Program-made: the position numbers and the translations under genes | NCBI GenBank assembly: GCA_016208425.1 | Contig: JACQYA010000028.1 | Coordinates: 1-43,878, forward strand | DNA: 43,878 nt | Origin: Betaproteobacteria bacterium | Lineage (GTDB): Bacteria; Pseudomonadota; Gammaproteobacteria; Burkholderiales; Rhodocyclaceae | Direction of reading: 5' to 3' | The notes under the pieces: model-generated | What the model was told of the DNA's origin: nothing | Database searches by the model: none | The model's input: only the letters and a program-made list of their open reading frames with translations | Part shown: piece by piece, positions 1 to 7,980 of the stretch | Layout: the number at the start of each line of letters is the position of its first letter | Numbering within the stretch: the stretch's first letter is position 1

Positions 1-1
1 C

Positions 2-142
2 TGGCTGGAAAAGCTGCAAAAAACCGTCATCGAAAACGGCAACGTCTTCGCCGTGCTGGTCGATGCGGTGCGCTACTGCTCGCTGGGGCAGATTACCCAT
101 GCGCTGTATCTGGTGGGGGGGCAGTATCGAAGGAGTATGTAG
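2..142 (+). CDS. icmF: IcmF (fused isobutyryl-CoA mutase) C-terminus, cut by window edge
   Basis: Frame 2 encodes the last 46 residues of a B12-dependent acyl-CoA mutase, ending [21 protein letters not shown]. That CSLGQIT...VGGQYRR ending is typical of IcmF, which interconverts isobutyryl-CoA and n-butyryl-CoA with adenosylcobalamin and carries its own GTPase chaperone domain. Only the end of the substrate-binding TIM barrel is visible, so whether the whole gene is intact cannot be told. Over the last 108 bases it differs from the relic at 13502-13609 at 6 positions and from the one ending at 11274 at 17, so this copy and 13502-13609 are the closer pair. Confidence 0.85.
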   Translation, partial: WLEKLQKTVIENGNVFAVLVDAVRYCSLGQITHALYLVGGQYRRSM

Positions 143-496
143 GAGGGGTTCCGTGCGCATCTGGATCAACAACACGTTACCGGCCACAGTAGCCCATATC
201 ATGGGTTTTTCCATTGAGAAAAACCGCCTGGACACCGAGATTGGCATGATCGGCCCGTGTCGGGCAGGTCGGGGTTACGCCGAGGGAAAGTGAAGCGAAC
301 TTAGGCGCGACGAGCCTCGGGTCAATGGGCATTTCGCCATCGTCGGGATGGTGCTGTTATGGCGAAATGCCATAGTCGACCAGCGTCGCCAGACCAGAAA
401 TCAGTCTGTTAGCGCCTTTTTGCGCCAGGCACGAAAACTGCGTTGATGGAAGCGCTTCCGGCAGATGCCGGAACAAGCCCACATCAAGGAGAAAAC
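143..496. other. Intergenic stretch with hairpins; no gene recognised
   Basis: About 350 bases between the icmF stop and the YncE-like gene. A stem of 8 bp (204-211 with 218-225, 6-nt loop) follows the icmF stop by about 60 bases and could end its transcript, although no T-run follows. A longer perfect inverted repeat lies at 328-371 (separate entry). A GTG-initiated frame of about 45 codons runs to 293 but resembles nothing I know. A Shine-Dalgarno sequence for the next gene is at about 486-492. Confidence 0.5.
328..371. repeat. Perfect 13-bp inverted repeat
   Basis: GGCATTTCGCCAT (328-340) is exactly complementary to ATGGCGAAATGCC (359-371), with an 18-nt gap. No T-run follows on either strand, so it is not a standard terminator. 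It could be a protein-binding site, a hairpin in the leader of the downstream lipoprotein gene, or the remains of a small mobile element. Confidence 0.75.
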
Positions 497-1741
497 ATGC
501 AACTCAACAAAAACCTCATCGCCGCCGGCATCGCTGCCGCCGTTCTCATCGGCGGGTGCGCCACCGGCGGTGCGCAGAAGAGCGCCAACGCCAACTGGCC
601 CAGCCTGGTCGTGCATCTGCATGGCGGTAGCGGCAACGCCTATCTCGTCGATCCGGCCAGCGATCTGGTCGTGGCGACGCTGAAAACAGAGAATGGCGCC
701 GGTCTTGGGGCCACCACACCGGACGCTCGCAAGGTCTATGTCGGTGCGGAAGCCGAGGGCGGCACAACGGTCAGCGTCATCGACCTCGACAAACGCGCCG
801 TGACCGCCAGGATCGTCACCGGCAACCGGCCCAAACACCCGGCCGTCAGCCCCGACGGCAAGTTCGCCATGATTAACCACTGGGGGCTGGATAACGGCAA
901 GTTGCGCGTCACCTTTATCGACACCGCCACCGACAAAATCGCCAGGAACATCGAGCTGGATGTCGCCGGCCAGGCCAAGGGGCCGACCTCGATGCACAAC
1001 GCCTGGAGCTACGACTCGCGCTACGCGTTCACGCTGGATCGCGTCGACGACAACTTCGTCGTAATCGACCGCAACGACTGGTCGGTGAAAAAGATCAAGA
1101 CGCCCTCCAAGCCGCACTATGTGACCCCCAGCCCGGATGGCAAGGAAGTCTGGGTAACGATCGAGGGCAAGGACAAAGACAAGGAGCGTCCGGGCGCACT
1201 GGTCTATGACCTGACCCGCCCCGGCATGCCGCAGATCGCGCGCGTGGATATGCCGCTGAAGCAGCAGAACGTGCTCGAAGGCCATCACGGCAACTTTACG
1301 CAGGACGGAAAGCACTTCTACATTCTCAACCGTGGCCCTGGCAGCAAGCTCGAAGGCAACGAGATCGCCGTCTTCGATACGGCCACCAAGCAGCTCGTCA
1401 CGAGCATCGATACCGGCAGCACCGGCATCGGTCACACCTACAACACGCCGGACGGCAAATACGCGGTGGTCACCAACTACGGCAACAATACGATTTCCAT
1501 CGTCGACGCCAAGAGCTTCAAGCTGGTCAAGGACATCCAGCTCGGCAAGGGGCGCATGGGGCACATCGCCTTCACGCCGGACAGCCGCTGGGGCTACGTG
1601 TCGAACGCCGGCGACGGCAATCTGCACAAGATCGACATGGCGAAACTCGAAGCGGTCAAGGAAATCAAGACCGGCAACGCGCCCGGCGGCTCCCAGGTGC
1701 TCAACGTGTGGACCAACGTTTTTGAGGAGCTGCCGCGCTAA
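497..1741 (+). CDS. YncE-like beta-propeller lipoprotein
   Basis: 414 residues. The ATG at 497 is chosen because AAGGAG sits just upstream and the protein then opens with a lipoprotein signal: a basic start, a hydrophobic stretch and the lipobox LIGGC with Cys21. It is therefore expected to be lipid-anchored in the periplasm or outer membrane. The rest is a run of YVTN/YncE-type blades with repeating 'TPDGKYAVVTN', 'ISIVD' and 'TPDSRWGYVSN' patterns and a GHHGN stretch, also seen in cytochrome d1-like propellers. No CxxCH haem motif is present. Substrate and partner are unknown. It is followed by a REP pair and does not look co-transcribed with the next gene. Confidence 0.8.
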   Translation: MQLNKNLIAAGIAAAVLIGGCATGGAQKSANANWPSLVVHLHGGSGNAYLVDPASDLVVATLKTENGAGLGATTPDARKVYVGAEAEGGTTVSVIDLDKRAVTARIVTGNRPKHPAVSPDGKFAMINHWGLDNGKLRVTFIDTATDKIARNIELDVAGQAKGPTSMHNAWSYDSRYAFTLDRVDDNFVVIDRNDWSVKKIKTPSKPHYVTPSPDGKEVWVTIEGKDKDKERPGALVYDLTRPGMPQIARVDMPLKQQNVLEGHHGNFTQDGKHFYILNRGPGSKLEGNEIAVFDTATKQLVTSIDTGSTGIGHTYNTPDGKYAVVTNYGNNTISIVDAKSFKLVKDIQLGKGRMGHIAFTPDSRWGYVSNAGDGNLHKIDMAKLEAVKEIKTGNAPGGSQVLNVWTNVFEELPR

Positions 1742-1774
1742 CCTGGGCCTTTCATCGATTCGCAAAACCCCCGA

Positions 1775-1847
1775 GTGGGAGCGGCCTTGGCCGCGATTGG
1801 GCCGTGCCGATCCACCAGCGCCCAATCGCGGCCAAGGCTGCTCCCAC
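1775..1847. repeat. REP pair (REP copy 1)
   Basis: Two 27-base arms (1775-1801 and 1821-1847) are complementary except at one position, with a 19-nt gap. Each arm starts GTGGGAG and contains its own small hairpin GCGGCC-TT-GGCCGC. This is the form of Pseudomonas-type repetitive extragenic palindromes arranged as an inverted pair. It lies between the lipoprotein gene and the TSUP gene, a normal REP position, and may act as a transcript-stabilising or terminating structure. Related copies are at 17628-17672 and 22335-22388. Confidence 0.9.
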
Positions 1848-1936
1848 AGACGCTATCGAATCTTTGTGGAATACCGGGCAAGGCTACATCGGTTTGAATC
1901 ACACCATTTACTGCCGGCTTGCGCGACGGCGGCGGT

Positions 1937-1948
1937 TAGAATCTCTCC
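1937..1948 (+). promoter_or_regulatory. -10 hexamer placed for a leaderless start (TSUP gene)
   Basis: TAGAAT (1937-1942) followed by ctctcc and then ATG. No Shine-Dalgarno sequence is visible. If this is the -10 element, transcription would begin at or next to the start codon. No good -35 is seen. Confidence 0.5.
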
Positions 1949-2830
1949 ATGCTGCTCTTTCCCGTTTCCGGCGTCGAAGTCTCGTGGTGGCTACCGCCGC
2001 TCGCCGCCTGCGTGGTTTCCTTGTTCACCTCGATGGTGGGCGTTTCCGGCGCCTTCCTGCTGATGCCTTTCCAGATGAGCGTGCTCGGTTACGCCAGCCC
2101 GTCGGCGTCGGCGACGAACCTGGTGTTCAATCTGTTTGCCACGCCCGGCGGTATCTGGCGCTATGCGCGCCTGGGGCGGATGGTCTGGCCGCTGGCCTGG
2201 GTCTTCGCGCTGGGCAGTTTGCCCGGCATCGTCGCGGGCTTCTATCTGCGCGCGCTGTGGCTGCCGGACGCCGCGCGCTTCAAGCTCTTGGTCGGCGCGG
2301 TGATGCTCTATCTCGCCTGGCGGCTATTGGGCGAGTTCGCTCCGTGGCGCAAGCAGGCCGCGTCGCCGCTACCTCTTGTCGTTGGCAGCGTAACCATGCT
2401 GCAAGCCGATACGCGGCGCATGCTCTTCGCCGTCGGCGAGGCACGCTTCGCGGTTGCCGTGCCGGCGCTGGTGCTGCTGTCGCTCGTCGTCGGCGTCATC
2501 GGCGGCACTTACGGCATCGGCGGCGGCGCTATCGTCGCGCCGTTTTGTATCGCGGTGCTGCGCCTGCCGGTGGCGGTGGTCGCGGGCGCCGCGCTCGTCG
2601 GCACTTTCGCGACCTCGGTATTGGGCGTGCTGGTCTATACGCTGCTGCCGCTGCCCGGCGGCGGTTCCGCCGCGCCGGACTGGGCGCTCGGCGCGCTGTT
2701 GGGCGGGGGCGGACTGGTCGGCATGACGCTGGGAGCGGGTCTCCAGCAGCATGTGCCGCAACGCATCCTCAAGTTCGGCCTCGGGCTGTTGGTTGCCGGG
2801 CTGGGGTCGTATTACCTGAGCGGTCGCTAA
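1949..2830 (+). CDS. TSUP (TauE/SafE) family membrane transporter
   Basis: 293 residues with about eight hydrophobic segments and two related halves. Each half has the small-residue-rich signature of the TSUP family (around SMVGVSGAFLLMPF near residue 30 and GGTYGIGGGAIVAPF near 190). Family members export sulfite, sulfonates or other organic anions across the inner membrane; the substrate cannot be read from the sequence. It ends 34 bases before modA and is on the same strand, so it may head the mod operon. That position suggests a role with sulfur or molybdenum oxyanions, which is only an inference. Confidence 0.85.
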   Translation: MLLFPVSGVEVSWWLPPLAACVVSLFTSMVGVSGAFLLMPFQMSVLGYASPSASATNLVFNLFATPGGIWRYARLGRMVWPLAWVFALGSLPGIVAGFYLRALWLPDAARFKLLVGAVMLYLAWRLLGEFAPWRKQAASPLPLVVGSVTMLQADTRRMLFAVGEARFAVAVPALVLLSLVVGVIGGTYGIGGGAIVAPFCIAVLRLPVAVVAGAALVGTFATSVLGVLVYTLLPLPGGGSAAPDWALGALLGGGGLVGMTLGAGLQQHVPQRILKFGLGLLVAGLGSYYLSGR

Positions 2831-2864
2831 CCCGGATTTTTCATAAAAACGGTGAAATCCAGCC

Positions 2865-3650
2865 ATGAAATATTTTGTTCGCTTGCTCTGCCTTCTGGCC
2901 TGTTGCACCGTTTTGCCGACACGCGCGGCCGATGTTCCGCCCGTCGCTGCCGCCGCCGATCTCAAGTTCGCGCTGCCGGAAATCGCCAGGCGCTTCGAGC
3001 AGGACACCGGCCGCACGATCAAGCTGTCCTTCGGTTCGTCGGGCAATTTCACGCAGCAGATCGAGCAGGGCGCACCCTTTCAGATGTTCCTCTGCGCCGA
3101 CGAGAACTTCATCTTCCGGCTCGCCGACAAGGGCTTGGCGACGGATCGCGGCGCGCTCTACGCCATCGGTCGGGTGGCGCTGTTTGCACCGCACGGTTCA
3201 TTGCTCAAAGTCGACGCCGCGTTGAAAGACGTGCGGGCGGCGCTTGCCGACGGCCGCATCAAGCGCTTCGCCGTCGCCAACCCCGAGCATGCACCCTACG
3301 GCCGCGCCGCGCGCGCGGCGCTGCAACACGCCGGGCTGTGGGAAGCCGTCCGGCCGAAACTCGTGCTCGGCGAGAATGCCGCGCAGGCGATGCAGTTCGC
3401 CGCCTCCGGTTCGAGCCAGGGCGGCATCGTGCCGCTCTCGCTTTCCAAGGCGCCGGAAATCGCCGCGCTCGGCCACTTCGCCCTCATCCCCGCCGCCTGG
3501 CACGCCGACGAGCCGCTACGCCAGCGCATGGCGTTGCTGAAATCGGCGGGCGAAACCGCGCGGCTGTTTTACGACTACGTGCAGAAGCCTGCGGCGCGCG
3601 AAGTCTTTGTCCGCTACGGTTTCGTGCTGCCGGGAGAGACTGAAAAGTGA
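2865..3650 (+). CDS. modA: Molybdate ABC transporter, periplasmic binding protein
   Basis: 261 residues. A signal peptide (about residues 1-21, ending TRA-AD) sends it to the periplasm, where ModA captures molybdate or tungstate and delivers it to ModBC. The body matches the ModA family: AAADLKFALPEIARRFE near the N-terminus, KLSFGSSGNF with the oxyanion-contacting serines near residue 55-62, GAPFQMFLCADE and YAIGRVALF. The usual first-loop 'AAS' serine is replaced by alanine and aspartate, as in the more divergent ModA2-type proteins, so ligand preference between molybdate and tungstate is open. First of modABC; its stop overlaps the modB start. Confidence 0.92.
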   Translation: MKYFVRLLCLLACCTVLPTRAADVPPVAAAADLKFALPEIARRFEQDTGRTIKLSFGSSGNFTQQIEQGAPFQMFLCADENFIFRLADKGLATDRGALYAIGRVALFAPHGSLLKVDAALKDVRAALADGRIKRFAVANPEHAPYGRAARAALQHAGLWEAVRPKLVLGENAAQAMQFAASGSSQGGIVPLSLSKAPEIAALGHFALIPAAWHADEPLRQRMALLKSAGETARLFYDYVQKPAAREVFVRYGFVLPGETEK

Positions 3651-4324
3651 TGGACTGGGGCGCCATCGTCCTGTCGGCGCAGCTTGCGCTGGCGACGCTG
3701 ATCGTTTTGCTGCCGCTGGCGCTTGCCGTCGCGCGCTGGCTGGCGGTGACTTCGTTCAACGGCAAGGCCTGGATCGAGGGCCTGCTGGCGCTGCCGCTGG
3801 TGCTGCCGCCGACGGTGCTGGGCTATTACCTGCTGGTGGCGCTGGGCGGCAATTCGGCGCTGGGGCAATGGTTCGCCGCCCTGTTTGGCCAAACGCTGGC
3901 CTTCAGCTTCACCGGGCTGGTGATCGCCTCCGTCGTCTTCAACATTCCCTTCGCGGTACAGCCGATCCAGCGCGCCTTCGAGGCGATTCCGCAGGACGTG
4001 CGGGAAGCGGCGCAATGTTGCGGGCTGACTTTCCGGCAGGCATTCCTGCGCATCGAGCTGCCGCTCGCCTGGCCGGGCATCCTTTCTGCGGCGGTGATGA
4101 CCTTCGCCCATACGCTGGGCGAATTTGGCGTGGTGTTGATGGTCGGCGGCAACATTCCCGGCGAGACGCAAACCGTCGCCATTGCCATTTACGACCGCAC
4201 ACAGGCTTTCGATCATGCCGGCGCCGGCGCAATGTCGCTGCTGCTCCTGATCGTCTCGCTCGTCACCATCGCGGTGAGCTACGGCCTGGTCGAACGGCTG
4301 ATGAAGCGGCGGCGGGCGGCATGA
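3650..4324 (+). CDS. modB: Molybdate ABC transporter permease
   Basis: 224 residues with about five membrane segments. The ATG at 3650 shares a base with the modA stop (TGATG); a GTG three bases earlier is possible. The cytoplasmic EAA loop that docks on the ATPase is visible as AIPQDVREAAQCCGLTFRQAF (about residues 115-135), and TLGEFGVVLMVGGNIPGETQT is characteristic of ModB. Forms the inner-membrane channel of the molybdate transporter with ModC and ModA. Confidence 0.94.
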   Translation: MDWGAIVLSAQLALATLIVLLPLALAVARWLAVTSFNGKAWIEGLLALPLVLPPTVLGYYLLVALGGNSALGQWFAALFGQTLAFSFTGLVIASVVFNIPFAVQPIQRAFEAIPQDVREAAQCCGLTFRQAFLRIELPLAWPGILSAAVMTFAHTLGEFGVVLMVGGNIPGETQTVAIAIYDRTQAFDHAGAGAMSLLLLIVSLVTIAVSYGLVERLMKRRRAA

Positions 4325-5409
4325 CGCTGATCCTCGATCTCGTCCACGATGCCCCTGCGCTCGATTTCCGCAGCGAGATTCCCGAAGGACAGATCACCGC
4401 ACTGGTCGGCCCCTCGGGCAGCGGCAAGACATCGATCCTGCGCGCCGTGGCGGGGCTGCTGCGCACGAAGCAAGCGCATGTCGCGCTTGGCGGCGACATC
4501 TGGGATGACGCAAGCACGCACTTGCCGACGCGCGAACGGCCCATCGGCTTTGTGCCGCAGCAATACGGGCTGTTTCCGCACCTCACGGCGTCCGGCAACG
4601 TCGGGGTAGCGCTCATGCATCTGCCGTCTGCCGAGCGTCTGGCGCGCGCCGAAGAATGTCTCGCACTCGCCCACGTCGCCGGGCTGGAGAACCGCTATCC
4701 GCGCGAATTGTCCGGCGGCCAGAAACAGCGTGTCGCGCTCGCCCGCGCCATCGCCCGCGCACCGAAACTGCTGCTGCTCGACGAACCGTTCTCGGCGGTG
4801 GATCGCAGCACGCGCAAGCGCCTTTACCTGGAACTGCGGCGCCTGCACGAACAATTGCGCACCACCGTGCTGCTGGTGACGCACGATCTCGATGAAGCGG
4901 CCCAACTCGCTTCCCACCTGATTTTGCTGCACCACGGCCGACTGTTGCAGACGGGGCCGACCGGCGAAGTGCTGCGGCGTCCGCGTTCCGTGGCAGCGGC
5001 GCGGTTGCTCGACTTTCCGAACCTCTTCGACGGCCATCTCGATGCCGCGCCGCCGGGACGCAAGGCACTGCTGCGCTGGGGGCCGCACACGCTGCGCGCC
5101 AACGCCGGGGACACGCCTTCCGGCTCAGTGCGCTGGGCCATCCAGTCGGGCGACGTGCTGCTGGTTGCCCCGGACAAGCCTTGGGGCGGCCATCTGCAGA
5201 ACCCGGTGGCGGCGCGGGTTAGCGAAGTGCTGGAACTCGGGATGGATGCGCTGGTCTGGCTCGAACCCGAGGGCCTGCCGGCCACGCGGCTGCAAATGCG
5301 CCTGCCGGCCCGCACGCTTGAGCGCCATCGCGTTGCGGTCGGCGCCGCGTTGACGGTGTGTCTGCGGCCGGGCGACATCATGCTGCTGGCCGACTCTGGT
5401 CGACGCTGA
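4321..5409 (+). CDS. modC: Molybdate ABC transporter ATPase
   Basis: 362 residues, starting at an ATGA overlap with modB. ABC ATPase motifs are complete: Walker A GPSGSGKT at 30-37, Q-loop VPQQ near 78, signature LSGGQKQR at 130-137, Walker B LLLLDEP at 150-156 and the THD switch near 186. The C-terminal third (about 235-362) holds a MOP/TOBE-type molybdate-binding region with PVAARVSEVLELG..., used in ModC for feedback by cytoplasmic oxyanion. An open frame continues far upstream of 4321, but that part lies within modB and has no homology. Confidence 0.95.
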   Translation: MTLILDLVHDAPALDFRSEIPEGQITALVGPSGSGKTSILRAVAGLLRTKQAHVALGGDIWDDASTHLPTRERPIGFVPQQYGLFPHLTASGNVGVALMHLPSAERLARAEECLALAHVAGLENRYPRELSGGQKQRVALARAIARAPKLLLLDEPFSAVDRSTRKRLYLELRRLHEQLRTTVLLVTHDLDEAAQLASHLILLHHGRLLQTGPTGEVLRRPRSVAAARLLDFPNLFDGHLDAAPPGRKALLRWGPHTLRANAGDTPSGSVRWAIQSGDVLLVAPDKPWGGHLQNPVAARVSEVLELGMDALVWLEPEGLPATRLQMRLPARTLERHRVAVGAALTVCLRPGDIMLLADSGRR

Positions 5410-5425
5410 CGGACAGTCCTTGCCT

Positions 5426-5437
5426 TACACTCATCGC
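5426..5437 (+). promoter_or_regulatory. -10 hexamer placed for a leaderless start (PstS-like gene)
   Basis: TACACT (5426-5431), then catcgc, then ATG at 5438. It lies in the 28-base gap after modC. No Shine-Dalgarno sequence precedes the ATG. Confidence 0.4.
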
Positions 5438-6370
5438 ATGGATAGACGCACATTTCTCACCCTGGTCGGCGCCGCCCTGCTGACTGCGCCCTGGCGCGAG
5501 CAGGGCGGCGCCTCGGCGGCTCCACTGCCGCTGCCCGGCGACGACATCTGCCGCAGCCCGCGCGCGCTGCCGATTTTTGTCGCCTCGACCGGCGCCCGCG
5601 ACCTGTCTTACCAGGGCACGCACATTCTCGCCTACGGCGTGCTGAAAGACCTCGCGCCGGCCTTCGCCGCGACGGGTCGCGGGCGTCTGGCGGTAGCCGG
5701 GGGCGGTTGCGACGACGGCGTCGCCGGCGTCAAACGCCGCCTGGCGGATTTCGGCGGCTTGTGCTGCCCGGTCAAAGGGTCGCCCGCCGCAAGACTGCCG
5801 CATCTGCTGGTGGCGCACGATATGAAAGCGGTGGTCGCGCACGGCGACAACCCCGTGACCGGGCTATCGTTCGCGCAACTGAAAGCCGTCGCGCGCGGAA
5901 AGATTCTCGACTGGCGCGATTTGGGCGGCGCGGCGCGCCCGATTGCGCAGGTGGTGCGCCGTCATTGCCCGGACTATGTGGAGCCCGTACGCGCCGCGCT
6001 GCTCGACAACAGGCCGGACTGGTCGGGCAAGGCGCTGTTTGTCGATACCGACGAGCAGATCGTCGATCTGGTGTCGCGTTTTCCCGCCGGCCTCGGCGTG
6101 GTGAGCTGGGTCTTTGCCCGGCCGCTGGTCGAAGCGGGCAAGCTGCGTCTGCTGGCGCTCGACGGCCTCAAGCCCGACCGCGACCGCACACGCTACCCCC
6201 TGAGCGGCCCGCTGTCGCTGATTTTTCGCACTTGGCAGGCCGAGCGCATGACGCCGTTTTTCGATTTTCTCTATGGCGCCACCGGACGCGCCATCGTCGC
6301 CCGCGACCTGATTCCGGTATCGCGCGAGGACGCCGCTTACCGGGGTGCTTCGACCTTCGACCGCGCCTGA
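5438..6370 (+). CDS. PstS-like periplasmic binding protein (orphan)
   Basis: 310 residues. Starting at 5438 gives MDRRTFLTLVGAALL, an RR-containing N-terminus that resembles a twin-arginine signal but lacks a perfect S/T-RRxFLK. An in-frame alternative start exists at 5420. The fold is that of phosphate-type binding proteins: FVASTGARDL near the start, DDGVAGVKRRLADFGGL, LPHLLVAHDMKAVVAHGDNPVTGLSFAQLKAVARGKILDWRDLGG (the PstS 'L..IF.GKI..W..LGG' pattern) and a C-terminal GATGRAIV. No permease or ATPase accompanies it. The convergent histidine kinase overlaps its 3' end by 34 bases, so it may be the sensory partner of that system rather than a transporter part. Its ligand is unknown. Confidence 0.7.
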   Translation: MDRRTFLTLVGAALLTAPWREQGGASAAPLPLPGDDICRSPRALPIFVASTGARDLSYQGTHILAYGVLKDLAPAFAATGRGRLAVAGGGCDDGVAGVKRRLADFGGLCCPVKGSPAARLPHLLVAHDMKAVVAHGDNPVTGLSFAQLKAVARGKILDWRDLGGAARPIAQVVRRHCPDYVEPVRAALLDNRPDWSGKALFVDTDEQIVDLVSRFPAGLGVVSWVFARPLVEAGKLRLLALDGLKPDRDRTRYPLSGPLSLIFRTWQAERMTPFFDFLYGATGRAIVARDLIPVSREDAAYRGASTFDRA

Positions 6371-7965
6371 GCCTTCCGCAACGGCAGGCGCACGATCACG
6401 CACCCACCGGTTTTTGCACCCGTTTCGCTAATTTCCCGTTCGCCAATTCCCATCTCGCCGCCGTGAGCGCGCGCGATGGCCAGCGCCGAGGCCAGCCCCA
6501 GCCCCGTGCCGCCCGCCTTGGTGGTGTGAAAAGGCTCGAACAGGTGGGCGCGCGTCGCTGCCGGGAATCCTGGCCCGCTATCCGTCACCGTCAGCCGCGC
6601 CTGCCCGTCCGCGATTTCTGCGCCCACGCTCACGCTGCCGTCGGCTCCGCAAGCCTCGCGCGCATTGGTCAGCAGGTTGTCGAGCAACTGTTCCAGTTGC
6701 AGCCGGTCGCCTTCGACGGGAATCGTCTCGCGCGCGTGCACCTCGGCCTTCCAGCGCCGGCCCATATCGCGGGCGAGCTGCGCGAGATCGAGCGGCGCGG
6801 CGTGGATACGCACCGGCCGGCCATAGTCGAGCAGCAATTCCAGCGTGCGCATGCAGCGCTCGCCGTGATGCACAATGCGGCGCAAGTCCTCGGCGAGCCG
6901 GGGATCGTCGGGTGGCGTGCGTAGCGCCAGTTGCGCGGTGTTGGCGATCACCGTGAGCGGGTTGTTGATGTCGTGCGCGACGCGCGCGGCGACGCGGCCG
7001 ATAGCGGAAAGCTGCTCCTGGTGCGCCAGCCGTCGCTCCAGTACGCGCAACTGCGCCAGATCGGCCGCCATCGCGTTGAAAGCGCGCGCCAGGCGGGCAA
7101 CCTCGGTCTCGCCCGGCGCCTCGACGCGCTGGCCGAAATCGCCGCGCCCGACCGCGCCGGCGGCAGCCGAGAGTGCGGCCAGCGGCCTGAGCTGCCAGCG
7201 CAGGTAAAAGCCCAGCGCCAGCGCCAGGAGCAGACCGCCACCGACGAGGATCGTCGCCAGCACCGTTTTCGCCTCGCCCAGCGCCTCGCCCACCGTGTCT
7301 GGCAGCGACAGCTCCAGCGTCACCGGCGGCAGTTCGATGCGTGTCGCGCCAGGCGACAAAGTTTCTTCCGCCACCTTGAGCGATGCCGGATAGAGCGCCG
7401 GCAAGCCGGCAGCCAGCACCGCCTCCAGCGAACGCGCGAGGCGCAGCACGGCAATAGCGTTTCCTTCGCGCAACAGCGGCGCGTCGGCGACCAGCCAGGC
7501 GCGGCCGTTTTCGCGCAGCAAGCGGCTACCGGGAACGGTAGCCGGGACGGATGGCGTAGCGCCGGATTCCGGTGCCGGCGAGACGGCGATCAAACGCCCA
7601 TTCTTATCCCACAGACTGACCGCCGCGAAACCGAAGGCGCGCGCGATGCGCTCCACGGCGGCCTGCGGGTGGTCGCGCTCGCCGGCCAGAGCCAGGTGGT
7701 AGAAGGTGCTGTGGTTAAGATCGGCATCCTTCGACAAGAGCACCGCCAGGCTGACCAAACGCTCGCCTTCGGCATCGACGAGGCGGTGCACCTCGTCGGC
7801 TGCACGGACGATTTGCTCTTCGCGCAGGCGGGCGAACTGGGTGCTGACGAAATGGTCAAGCCCGAAGAAGAGCGCCAGGACGCCGAGCGCCAGCGCCGCC
7901 AGCAGCACGGCCAGGAGGCGCGCCAGCAGCGAGTGCTGGAAGGGGGCAAGCGCATTCGTTATCAT
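6337..7965 (-). CDS. Membrane sensor histidine kinase
   Basis: 542 residues. One membrane segment at about 14-36, a periplasmic domain to about 235, a second segment near 240-262, a HAMP linker, then HisKA with the H-box VAHDINNPLT (His331) and a GHKL ATPase domain: N-box LLTNAREAC, G1 DSGPGF, F-box FEPFHTTKAGGTGLGL. It belongs to the NtrB/AtoS-like class that pairs with sigma-54 activators. Its start is 6 bases from the start of the divergent regulator gene, and its 3' end overlaps the PstS-like gene by 34 bases, so the three genes probably form one signalling unit. The periplasmic domain could sense the ligand of that binding protein (inference). Confidence 0.9.
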   Translation of the reverse strand: MITNALAPFQHSLLARLLAVLLAALALGVLALFFGLDHFVSTQFARLREEQIVRAADEVHRLVDAEGERLVSLAVLLSKDADLNHSTFYHLALAGERDHPQAAVERIARAFGFAAVSLWDKNGRLIAVSPAPESGATPSVPATVPGSRLLRENGRAWLVADAPLLREGNAIAVLRLARSLEAVLAAGLPALYPASLKVAEETLSPGATRIELPPVTLELSLPDTVGEALGEAKTVLATILVGGGLLLALALGFYLRWQLRPLAALSAAAGAVGRGDFGQRVEAPGETEVARLARAFNAMAADLAQLRVLERRLAHQEQLSAIGRVAARVAHDINNPLTVIANTAQLALRTPPDDPRLAEDLRRIVHHGERCMRTLELLLDYGRPVRIHAAPLDLAQLARDMGRRWKAEVHARETIPVEGDRLQLEQLLDNLLTNAREACGADGSVSVGAEIADGQARLTVTDSGPGFPAATRAHLFEPFHTTKAGGTGLGLASALAIARAHGGEMGIGEREISETGAKTGGCVIVRLPLRKAQARSKVEAPR

Positions 7966-7980
7966 GGTCGCATGAGTATA
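7960..7980. promoter_or_regulatory. Overlapping, opposed -10 elements between kinase and regulator
   Basis: On the plus strand TATCAT (7960-7965), ggtcgc, ATG of the regulator at 7972. On the minus strand TATACT (7980-7975), a 9-nt spacer, then the ATG of the kinase (7965-7963). The CAT of the plus-strand hexamer is the complement of the kinase start codon. Each -10 would lie inside the other gene, and the two polymerases could not bind together. -35 boxes are not obvious. Confidence 0.4.

Noticed and set aside
401-1825. 474-codon open frame on the minus strand opposite the YncE-like gene
   Set aside because: It mirrors the codon bias of the lipoprotein gene, has no signal or family motif and overlaps it fully.
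2869-3643. Long Arg/Ala-rich frames overlapping modA and many other genes
   Set aside because: Typical shadow frames of high-GC coding DNA; composition is dominated by Arg, Ala and Pro without domains.
6931-7971. N-terminal extension of the NtrC-type regulator frame
   Set aside because: The added 347 residues lie antisense to the histidine kinase and have no homology; the receiver domain begins after 7972.
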